From Myxococcus stipitatus DSM 14675 (GTDB taxonomy: Bacteria > Myxococcota > Myxococcia > Myxococcales > Myxococcaceae), in NCBI RefSeq assembly GCF_000331735.1, contig NC_020126.1, positions 5,970,501 through 6,034,500 on the forward strand: 64,000 nucleotides of DNA, written 5' to 3'. The position numbers and the translations under genes are program-made. The first letter of the stretch is position 1; every line of letters starts with the position of its first letter. A model generated the notes under the pieces. It saw only the letters and a program-made list of their open reading frames with translations. It had not been told where the DNA came from and did not search any database. This document shows, one piece after another, positions 52,018 through 59,616 of this stretch.

Positions 52018-53376
52018 ATGCGGTGCCCGGAGTGCGGCGAGGCCTCGAACGGCCGGCTGAAATACTGCGAGAACTGTGGCGCGAAGATGCCGGAGAGCCC
52101 CCAGGGGCTCACGGGTTCGCGCTCCGCGCTGAGGTCGTCGAAGCCCAAGCGCGCGATGGAAGAGCCCTCCTACGCGGCGGAGATTCTCGACGAGGAGGAG
52201 GACCCCCGTCACGGCAACGCCCCTCGAGGAGGCCACCCCGCCCCGAGGACGCGAGAAGAGGCCGCGGAGGACACGGACCCGGGGCAGTCGCGGCCTCGGT
52301 ACGATGGGCCCCGGTGGCTGGCCAGTGTGCCGGCGCATTCTCAGAGCGTGTTGGGGCTGGCGATGCTGGCCTTCGCGCTGGCGCTCACCATCCTCCCCTC
52401 CTTCGAGAGCGTGGGTGTGGTGGGCACGGTGCTCGCGGTGGCGGGCGCGGTGTTGCTGCTCGCGCGGGAGCTGCGGCTCGCGGGTGAAGCGGCGGGCTTC
52501 ACGCGGCTGCTTCCGGAGGTGGTGTATCGGCCCGAGGTTCCCGCGGCCTATTCGCTGCTGCTGGCCGCGCTGACGGTGCGCATGCTGGGGATCGGCTTCA
52601 CGCCGCTGCTGTGGCTCGTGGCCTCGGGCATCATCATCCATGACCAGTACCGCAAGGTCATCGCGGGGCCTGAAGGCGTCCTGGCGCGCTACTTCGACCT
52701 GAGGCGGCTGTTGCTCGTGCCGGAGGTGGTGGCGCTCGGCGGCGTGGCGCTGTGCCTGCTGACGCTCTATGCGCCCTGGCACACGATGAGCGCGCTGCCC
52801 GTGGTGGCGGATGCGCCCGTGCCCACGGGGCCGCCGGAGCTGAAGGTCATCGGGCAGCAGCGTCCCGTCGACGACTCGCTGTACTCGGCGGGCTCCGGGG
52901 TCATCACGCTGACCGGCTGGGACCTGTCGGGGGCGGTTCTGTTCGAGCTGCTGCTGATTTCGCTGTTGGGGTTGCTGGCGCTGAAGCCGGACGTGCGCCG
53001 CCCCGCGTGGACGCGCTTCGCTCCCGGGGGCGTGGTGGGGCTGGGACTGATTTGGGCGCTGCTGCACATGCGGCTGGTGCCGGGCCCCCTCATCTTCGTC
53101 GTGGGACTGGGGGCCATGGGCTTCCAGGCCTTCCGCTACCTCACGGGGTGGCAAGACGAGGCGGAGCAGGTGCCCGCGCCTGCGTACAGCACGGGCGGCT
53201 CGCACCCCGATGACGAGCAAGAGCCCGCTCCGGGCAGCTACGCCACGCGTCCGGACGGCGACGAGGAAGACGAGCCGGACGCGGACAACATGTACCCGGA
53301 CGACGAGCCGGAGCCGGATCCGGACGACATGTATCCGGATGACGAGGAAGCGGACGACAAGCCCCGTGGCCGTTGA
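52018..53376 (+). CDS. Zinc-ribbon membrane protein with acidic tail
   Basis: 452 residues. N-terminal zinc ribbon MRCPECGE...YCENCG (two CxxC pairs), a charged linker (about 35-105), then about eight hydrophobic segments (GLAMLAFALALTILPSF, LLLARELRLAGEAAGF, LLLVPEVVALGGVALCLLTL, VVGLGLIWALLHMRLVPG), and an acidic low-complexity tail with repeated MYPDDE blocks. AAGGTGG upstream of ATG. No enzymatic motif; probably a membrane protein with a cytosolic metal-binding head. Confidence 0.78.
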   Translation: MRCPECGEASNGRLKYCENCGAKMPESPQGLTGSRSALRSSKPKRAMEEPSYAAEILDEEEDPRHGNAPRGGHPAPRTREEAAEDTDPGQSRPRYDGPRWLASVPAHSQSVLGLAMLAFALALTILPSFESVGVVGTVLAVAGAVLLLARELRLAGEAAGFTRLLPEVVYRPEVPAAYSLLLAALTVRMLGIGFTPLLWLVASGIIIHDQYRKVIAGPEGVLARYFDLRRLLLVPEVVALGGVALCLLTLYAPWHTMSALPVVADAPVPTGPPELKVIGQQRPVDDSLYSAGSGVITLTGWDLSGAVLFELLLISLLGLLALKPDVRRPAWTRFAPGGVVGLGLIWALLHMRLVPGPLIFVVGLGAMGFQAFRYLTGWQDEAEQVPAPAYSTGGSHPDDEQEPAPGSYATRPDGDEEDEPDADNMYPDDEPEPDPDDMYPDDEEADDKPRGR

Positions 53377-53406
53377 GGCGAGCCCAACGGGGTTTCGCCT
53401 CGCTGG

Positions 53407-54561
53407 CTACGGTGGCTCCGTGACGAGATAGCGCGCCGCGAGTTCGTTCCATGCGTCAGGGGAGATTTCGCGCCGCGCGCAGATGAGCTGTTTCACGCGG
53501 GAGAGCGAAGGGGCTCGCGCGAGGATGCGGCTGCCCACGTCGGACAGCTCCGTGCCCGTCAGGTCGATGACCTCCAGCTGAGGTGCGAAGCGCGCGTGGA
53601 TGAGCGCCTCGCAGAGCACGTCACCGAAGCCGCAGTAGCGCAGCACCAGGTGGCGGAGCCGAACGAGGCCCTCGGCTTGAAACAGTGCGTGGACGTCCTC
53701 TGGCGTCCACCCGACGTACCACTCGAACTGGAAGTCGATGCCCAGCTGCTCCAGCTTGGGGAGGCACGCCTCGCGGAGGAACTGGAGTCCGCTGGCTTTG
53801 GGCACGGGAGACGTCTTCCACGCGGACAGGTCCGAGGGCCCGAGGGGCGTGGCCCCCAGCCAGTTCAGCGAGAGGGAGCGCAGCTCGGGATGCTCCAGCC
53901 TCCCGACCTGAAGCTCCGCCATCGGGAGGACGAGCGTCTGAAGTCCTGGGTACAGCGACAGGAGTGTCTCCAGCGCATCGAGCCGGACCCACTGAATCCA
54001 ATCCCGCTCGATTCCGGTGAAGTAGCCCACGGTCAGCTCGCGCACCGAAGGGAGTGGCCCTCCTCGGTGAAGCACTTCAACCAGGCGGGTCGCGTCCGTC
54101 GGGCCCCGTTGAGTGAGGGCGATGTCCACGGCCTCCAGTCGGCTCGTGTCGAGCGACGTCAGGGCCAACTCCAACAGGTCCACACCGGAATCGGGGCGCT
54201 CGAAATCAATCAGCAGCAGCTCGAGCCGGACGACGTCACCGGCCTCGCGATGGATGTCCAGCTCATCGTCTCGGATGACCTCCCAGTACTTCCGGCGGTC
54301 GATGACGATGCTCCTCAGGGAGGAGGCAAGCCCCACCTCACGGAGCTCGACGAGGACCTGATGGAGCGACTCCTCGCTGCCCGCCAGGTCCACCTGGATA
54401 CGCAGCTCGCTGATCGGCTCCTCGCGCATGAGCCGAGAGACGAGGCCCACCAAGCGGTCGGCGTCCATCGCGACCTGGTCCACGCGCCCGTCCACGAAGA
54501 CGGCTTCACCAGGGCGAAGTCCCAGCTCCACCCGGCGCCGCTCTTCTCGTTCGTCGTTCAT
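53407..54561 (-). CDS. Leucine-rich repeat-like protein
   Basis: 384 residues with LRR-like units (LRSIVIDRRKYWEVIRDDEL, LELALTSLDTSRLEAVDIAL, LQTLVLPMAELQVGRLEHPE, LRSLSLNWLGATPLG, LRHLVLRYCGFGDVLCEALI, LEVIDLTGTELSDVGSRILA). This resembles the C-terminal part of TIGR02996-type myxobacterial proteins, but the N-terminal leader of that family is not seen, so it may be a shortened copy. No signal peptide. Stop TGA/TAG region converges with the zinc-ribbon gene after 30 nt. Confidence 0.7.
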   Translation of the reverse strand: MNDEREERRRVELGLRPGEAVFVDGRVDQVAMDADRLVGLVSRLMREEPISELRIQVDLAGSEESLHQVLVELREVGLASSLRSIVIDRRKYWEVIRDDELDIHREAGDVVRLELLLIDFERPDSGVDLLELALTSLDTSRLEAVDIALTQRGPTDATRLVEVLHRGGPLPSVRELTVGYFTGIERDWIQWVRLDALETLLSLYPGLQTLVLPMAELQVGRLEHPELRSLSLNWLGATPLGPSDLSAWKTSPVPKASGLQFLREACLPKLEQLGIDFQFEWYVGWTPEDVHALFQAEGLVRLRHLVLRYCGFGDVLCEALIHARFAPQLEVIDLTGTELSDVGSRILARAPSLSRVKQLICARREISPDAWNELAARYLVTEPP

Positions 54562-54965
54562 CGAGACCTCGACCTTGATGCAACCATCACGGACCGGTCA
54601 TGGCGAGCTGGCGCCCCGAGCATCGAGGCCCGGTACGTCATCGGCCACTTCCTCGGCGAGACACGGAGCGACGTGGAATCACAGACCATCCTCGGCCCAC
54701 TCTACACGGAAGACTTCTCGTCCATGAGCACCGGGCCATCCGGTGCTCCCTGCCGACGGTCCTCCGCCTCATGCTGACGGACCCATCCGACATCGAGCTG
54801 TGGATTCATCGCCATGGCTCTCCTCGTCGCATGGAGGGTGCCCCTCCCGACGCCGCGTTGACGGCGCTCGACCGCGTGCAATGCAACGTGGTCGCGGACT
54901 GGGCAGCCCTCCTCGGCCAGCAATGGGCAGCGTCGGGGAAGCCACGGCGATATGATGCCCCCTGA
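54562..54965 (+). pseudogene. Possible frameshifted gene remnant before the clan-CD protease
   Basis: The 433 nt between the LRR gene and the protease hold no intact gene but two codon-like stretches in different plus-strand frames: one at about 54570-54740 reading IEARYVIGHFLGETRSDVES and ILGPLYTEDFSSM, then one at about 54720-54965 reading AIRCSLPTVLRLMLTDPSD, IELWIHRHGSPRR and CNVVADWAALLGQQW, ending at TGA 54965. Third-position G/C is high in the first. A single shift near 54720-54740 would join them. No start codon is found for the joined frame. Confidence 0.35.
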
Positions 54966-54994
54966 CGCGCGCCAGCACCTCACGAGGAGCCGCC

Positions 54995-56029
54995 TTGAGA
55001 CAGAATGTGCCGCACGCCATCGTGATTGTTTCGCCCGGTGACACAGCCGTCGCAGACATGGCGGTGCAACTGAAAGACAAGATCTTCAAGAAGATCGGGC
55101 GCCATGCCTACACGGTCACCCTTCACAAACACATCGCGAATACGCAACTTCAACAGGTCCTGACCCAATTCGCCTCCGGCCGACTCTACGTGCTCGGACA
55201 CGGAGAAACCCAGACCATTGGAGAGTTTCAGCCGGAAGAACTGGCCTTGCACCTCTTCAAGCATGGCCTGAAACCTGACTTGGACAGCATTCATGTCAGG
55301 GCTTGTTACTCCGGGGCGTTCCACGAGAACGACGACGATGACGACCCCAACCCCGAATCCCTTCCCCCGGCATACCGTCTCTGGCAGGCACTCATCGCGC
55401 TCTGGCAAGGGGGCGGGGACAACATCTACGTCACGGGCATGACGGCGCGGGGAGTGGAGCTCTCGACCCTCTATGCCGACCCGACACGGAGAGCCGCGAA
55501 CCAAGGCAAGTTCCGTGCGCTGCGCGAGCACCCATCCCTCAAATGGATCGACAAGCTCAGGGAGAACAGCCGGGACAGGGGTGCCATCGAGAACCTCCTC
55601 GACATCGACGACCCCGGCAAGCTCAAGGGTTTCCGACTCAGCATCCACTTCGGCATCGATGTATTCACGGCTCGTTTCCTCGGAGGCCAGCGCCCTCCCC
55701 CACAGTACGAGGGGCAGGAGCTGGACGACACCGTGAGGACCCAGGTCATGGATGCTCGCCGCCAACTCCTGGGAGCGCAGCCACCTGCATTCGATGATGT
55801 GGACGAAAAGGCCAACCTGATTGCAGCGCTCATTCGGTACCTGATCATCGACGACCTGGACAGCAGCGAGGAGGATGAGGCGAGCGAAACCCCGGACATG
55901 CAAGGGACCGCGCTCCAGGACGAAATCCTCAGCACCCTCGACAATATCGCGCCCCTCCTGCACGAGACGCTGCTCCTGGACCGGACCACCAGCAAGGCCG
56001 TCTTTGGCCATAAGCCCCAGCAGAACTGA
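54995..56029 (+). CDS. Clan CD (C80/caspase-like) cysteine peptidase candidate
   Basis: 344 residues from TTG 54995 (GAGGAG 5-6 nt upstream; no ATG nearby). Core: IVIVSPGDTAVADMAVQLKD, RLYVLGHGETQTIGEFQPEE with catalytic His69, and DSIHVRACYSGAFHEND with Cys104. His followed about 35 residues later by Cys in (A/G)CxSG is the dyad of clan CD (caspase, CPD of MARTX toxins, gingipain). An acidic insert (NDDDDDPN) follows Cys104. C-terminal half helical, no signal peptide. Neighbours are surface and toxin-like genes, so a role in effector processing or defence is possible, not shown. Confidence 0.72.
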   Translation: MRQNVPHAIVIVSPGDTAVADMAVQLKDKIFKKIGRHAYTVTLHKHIANTQLQQVLTQFASGRLYVLGHGETQTIGEFQPEELALHLFKHGLKPDLDSIHVRACYSGAFHENDDDDDPNPESLPPAYRLWQALIALWQGGGDNIYVTGMTARGVELSTLYADPTRRAANQGKFRALREHPSLKWIDKLRENSRDRGAIENLLDIDDPGKLKGFRLSIHFGIDVFTARFLGGQRPPPQYEGQELDDTVRTQVMDARRQLLGAQPPAFDDVDEKANLIAALIRYLIIDDLDSSEEDEASETPDMQGTALQDEILSTLDNIAPLLHETLLLDRTTSKAVFGHKPQQN

Positions 56030-56127
56030 GTCTCCCCCCTTCGATGTCGGAGATCTCCATCGCGAGGCCCTGTCCTCCACAATCCAGTGGCGGGCGCGGT
56101 GAGAAGACCCCGCCCACGAAACAACAC

Positions 56128-56157
56128 GAGCCGCGGAGGCACCCGCCCCCGCGGCTC
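56128..56157 (-). terminator. Candidate terminator between converging genes
   Basis: 9-bp stem GAGCCGCGG/CCGCGGCTC (56128-56136 and 56149-56157) with a 12-nt loop, 22 nt after the stop of the large lipoprotein gene; GTGTTGTTTCG follows on the minus strand. The tail is a weak T-tract, so efficiency is uncertain. Confidence 0.45.
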
Positions 56158-56179
56158 GCTTCACTTCACCTCAGCTCCC

Positions 56180-59100
56180 TCAGTTCGGAATGCTGAGCCG
56201 CAGCCGAAGCAGCGTGGGCTCCACCCAGGCGCTCGCCTCGGGGCCACCCGCCGCGGCCTGCTCCGCCAGGGACGCATTGATGGCCTCTTTCAGCTTCCTG
56301 GCACGGGCCGTCACCACCGAGTCCAGGTCCTGGAGGATGTTGTGCGCCGGAGGCGCGGCGGCGTCGCCAAACAACGCATACATGTCCTGCACGTCGTTCA
56401 ACACCGGAGTAACTTCCACGTCCTGCAAGGTGTCGTAGCCCGACAGGATGGAGTCTTCGCCATACAGCATCCCGCGCAGATGCTCGTCGTGGTCCACCGA
56501 CAGCGGCAGGGCAAGCGCCGCATAGGCCTGCCACAACAGCCGCGTCCCCGTCAGTCGCTTCGACTGGACCTGCAGCGAGTCACCTGCCTGCTCCATCCGC
56601 GCCGCGAGGGAGCTATAGAACTGACGCTGCTGGCTCTTCAACTCCCCCACCATGCGGGTCCGCATGCTGACGCGGAAGGCCTCACCATAAGGAATGCCAC
56701 CTGGGTGAATGGACTGAGAAATGGAACTCCAGTTCTTTGCCATGGCGTCGTTGGGATTGCGTGTCGTGTTCGGATTGTAGTTGTCAATCTGGCTCTCCCT
56801 CATGGCGGCGCGGAATGCGTCTCCCCCATGGAAGTAGTAGCTGAACACCTTCTCGGACTTGGGCGCGTTCGTCACGGGGTCCCGGTAGGAGTACCGGACG
56901 TACACCGTGGAGCCGAGACGGAAGTTGAGCTCCCACAAGCCACCCAACCCCAGCGGATTCATGGACTCGAGCTCCCAGGCCCCCTCACCACACAGGTCGA
57001 TGTGCGCGCCATCGACATTCAGGTTGTCGGCGATGAGGAGCGGACGCAGCGCATCCACGCTCCAGCGAGCCGGGTCCAGCAGGAGCGTGTCCTGAGCACC
57101 ATTCTGGTCTTGGTCACCCCACGGCAATCCCGAGCAGGTAGCGACATCCAGTGCTCCCCGCTTCAAGACGTGCTGCGAGGGCTCCTGCTCCGGCACACCC
57201 CACATGTCGACGCCAAAGAGGCCTCGTGTGGGGTCATTCCGCCAGGAGACTTCCGACTGCTCGATGAGCGACTTCAACATGCCCCAGTCCAGCAGGTAGC
57301 GCTCATGAATCTTGTCGAACAGCGGCTTGCCGATGTTGCGCAGCGACGTGTCGAGCCGTGTCCCCTGCGTGATGAGCTCGCTGTGGCGCGTGGAGAGCAT
57401 CGTTGCTCCCAACGTGGCCTGCTCTTCGAAGAGCTGCGCGTACGCCTCCGAGCCCGTCATCCAGTCCTTCGGGCTCGAGATGCGGTCGCCATGGAGCATG
57501 GGCAAGCCCAGCTGCACGGGGAACTCGCGCAGGTAGTTGATGTTGTAGGAGAGCTTGTGGATGGAGAGCTCGTCCGCCGGGCTGATGTTCGGGTTGGAGC
57601 CCCGGTCGTTGATGCCCGCGAGGATGGTGGACCGGTGCGCCTCCACCGCGCCCCACATGGAGAACTGGCTCTCCGCGGGGATGAACTCCTCCGTGTAGCG
57701 CATGGGCGTGGGGTGGCGTGAGTTCCAGCCCAGGTAGGTCCAGGCCGATAGCTCGAACGAGTCGTTCTTCGTGTCGGTGAAGTACTCATACATGCTCTGG
57801 TCCACACGATTCAGCCCCATTTGCAGTGCATGCAGTGACTCCTGGAGCTCCTCCACGTTCTGGTTCACCCGGCCCAACTCCCAGTCCACCAAGGCGAACC
57901 GGGCCTGCAGATCACGGTGGATGTCATTCAGCTTCCGGTCCACCCGGTCGAAGCGAGAGAACAGTCTCCCCTGCATCTCCACGACGAACTGATGGAGCTT
58001 GCGAATCTCCATGAGGATGATCTGCTCGATGGGCGGCTCCGAGGGCTTGCGGAGAATCGAGATGAGGTCGAAGACCGCGCTGATGATCTGGAACGAGAAG
58101 ATGCTGGCGCTGACAATCTTGAAGCCCTTCGCCCCGAGCCCCAGGATGCCCGCGGCCTTCTCGGCGATCTTGACGGAGCTCTCCGCGTACTTCGCCACCG
58201 ACTCGATGGTGGTGCTCAGCGCCTTGCTGAACCGGATGATGTCCGCGGCGAACTGCAGGTCGCCGCTCCGCTTGAAGAGCTCGGCAATCACCCCCAAGCC
58301 ACCCGAGACGCCCTCGCGCACGCCGTTGAGCTGGCTCTTCAGCGCGGAGCCCTTCGTCTTCGCCGCGGTGATGGCGTCCTTGAGGGCCTTCTCCTCCGGT
58401 GTCTCCGCCAGCGTCCGAGGCCCCGCCGCGCCCTGCTCGTTCGGCGCCAGGGACGGGGCGGGTTTCTTCAGGGCAAGAGAGGCCCGGTAGGCCTGCTCGG
58501 CGATGTTGAGGTCGTTCAGCATGTTCGAGTACTGCTGAGCGGCGGAGAGCCCCACTCCAGAGGCCGTCGTGACAAACGTCCGCGCATCCTCGGGCGTGGT
58601 CGACAGGCTTCCGTTGCTGGTGAGGCGCGGCAGGACGAACCCCGCCAGCGGCCCCATGGGAGCCGAGGCGAGGATCTGGGCCGCGGTATGCGTGGTGGAG
58701 AAGCCCACGCCCGCGCCAATCCCTCCGCTGTTCAGCGCGCCGGCCAGGGCGGCGTTGCCCTGGGCCAGGTCATGCAGCCGGGCCCAGATGTCCTCGGTGA
58801 AGGACTCCGCGTCTCCATAGCGCTCCACCATGGACGCGGCGCTCGAGAGGCCCCGCTCCAGGTCCAGCCCGTTGCGCATGCTGGCGAGCAACCCTCGGGC
58901 ATAGCTCCGGAACGCCTTGCCCGGCACCGTCGTCGTGGACAGCACGGGTTGCGCCCTCGACAGGATGCGAATCATCGTCCGCACCCGAGGCCCTGAGCCA
59001 TCCGTCGCGGCGTTGAACGGGTAGACGTTCAGCGCGGTGGAGAGGGTGTTGAGATGCGAGGTCAGCACCGCCTGGGTGAGCGACGGGTTGTCCCGAGCCA

Positions 59101-59434
59101 GGTAGTACGCCATTCCCCCCAGCAGGTGCAGCCGAGGGTCTTCCTTGGACACGGCCACGGTCGCGTAGACGCGCCGGTTGACCTCTTGAGCCGGCAACAA
59201 CACGGGGGTGAGCGAGGTGAGAGCTTGTGTGTCGTGGCCGTCCGACTGGGCTTGGGCCGGAGGGACGTCGCCAGACGCCGTTTCATCCAGTGCGCCCGGG
59301 GCTTCTCCACATCCCCAGAGCACCAGTGCGGCCACGCTTCCAAGAAGCCAGCGGAGGCCCGTGCGCTTCGCAGCCGCACGTGGACGTCGAGAACCTACAT
59401 CTTCTATCGAGGACGGATATCGCGATGGGGGCAT
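56180..59434 (-). CDS. Large surface lipoprotein with alpha-pore-former-like helical core
   Basis: 1084 residues. Signal region with lipobox VLWGC at Cys42, so it is probably an outer-membrane lipoprotein. About residues 340-550 form a long helical block: amphipathic helices (KALKDAITAAKTKGSALKSQ), a hydrophobic Gly-rich hairpin (about 421-461: AAGILGLGAKGFKIVSASIF, FQIISAVFDLISIL), then a coiled coil (about 486-545: RFDRVDRKLNDIHRDLQARF, VNQNVEELQESLHALQMGLN). This helix-hairpin-coil plan recalls ClyA/Xax-type alpha pore formers; sequence family not recognised. The C-terminal half has beta-rich and helical domains. ATG 59434 is preceded by a hairpin (59449-59471). Confidence 0.72.
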   Translation of the reverse strand: MPPSRYPSSIEDVGSRRPRAAAKRTGLRWLLGSVAALVLWGCGEAPGALDETASGDVPPAQAQSDGHDTQALTSLTPVLLPAQEVNRRVYATVAVSKEDPRLHLLGGMAYYLARDNPSLTQAVLTSHLNTLSTALNVYPFNAATDGSGPRVRTMIRILSRAQPVLSTTTVPGKAFRSYARGLLASMRNGLDLERGLSSAASMVERYGDAESFTEDIWARLHDLAQGNAALAGALNSGGIGAGVGFSTTHTAAQILASAPMGPLAGFVLPRLTSNGSLSTTPEDARTFVTTASGVGLSAAQQYSNMLNDLNIAEQAYRASLALKKPAPSLAPNEQGAAGPRTLAETPEEKALKDAITAAKTKGSALKSQLNGVREGVSGGLGVIAELFKRSGDLQFAADIIRFSKALSTTIESVAKYAESSVKIAEKAAGILGLGAKGFKIVSASIFSFQIISAVFDLISILRKPSEPPIEQIILMEIRKLHQFVVEMQGRLFSRFDRVDRKLNDIHRDLQARFALVDWELGRVNQNVEELQESLHALQMGLNRVDQSMYEYFTDTKNDSFELSAWTYLGWNSRHPTPMRYTEEFIPAESQFSMWGAVEAHRSTILAGINDRGSNPNISPADELSIHKLSYNINYLREFPVQLGLPMLHGDRISSPKDWMTGSEAYAQLFEEQATLGATMLSTRHSELITQGTRLDTSLRNIGKPLFDKIHERYLLDWGMLKSLIEQSEVSWRNDPTRGLFGVDMWGVPEQEPSQHVLKRGALDVATCSGLPWGDQDQNGAQDTLLLDPARWSVDALRPLLIADNLNVDGAHIDLCGEGAWELESMNPLGLGGLWELNFRLGSTVYVRYSYRDPVTNAPKSEKVFSYYFHGGDAFRAAMRESQIDNYNPNTTRNPNDAMAKNWSSISQSIHPGGIPYGEAFRVSMRTRMVGELKSQQRQFYSSLAARMEQAGDSLQVQSKRLTGTRLLWQAYAALALPLSVDHDEHLRGMLYGEDSILSGYDTLQDVEVTPVLNDVQDMYALFGDAAAPPAHNILQDLDSVVTARARKLKEAINASLAEQAAAGGPEASAWVEPTLLRLRLSIPN

Positions 59435-59448
59435 AGCAGATTTCCAGT

Positions 59449-59471
59449 GAAGTCAGCAAAGAGCTGACTTC
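59449..59471 (-). repeat. Inverted repeat just before the large lipoprotein gene
   Basis: Perfect 9-bp arms GAAGTCAGC/GCTGACTTC with a 5-nt loop, 15 nt before the ATG and immediately downstream of a -10-like box. Could be an operator at the transcription start or an mRNA 5'-end hairpin. Confidence 0.65.
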
Positions 59472-59475
59472 GCCG

Positions 59476-59503
59476 AGAATATCTGGTGCATACTGCGTTA
59501 CAA
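59476..59503 (-). promoter_or_regulatory. Candidate promoter of the large lipoprotein gene
   Basis: TTGTAA (59503-59498), 16-bp spacer, TATTCT (59481-59476) on the minus strand; each 4 of 6 to consensus. Transcription would start at or inside the inverted repeat at 59449-59471. Confidence 0.4.
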
Positions 59504-59616
59504 CAACCATCCCAATTCCGTAGCAACTGCTTGCTGGACAACGACCATCCCACGTGTCGTGAGCCAGGGAGGCCATATCCCCCCATGACTCACCCCGTTT
59601 CACGTCAGCCCACACA

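Noticed and set aside
57917..58996. 359-codon plus-strand frame inside the large lipoprotein gene
   Set aside because: Composition is Arg/His/Leu shadow-like; the minus-strand product has a lipobox and a continuous helical core.
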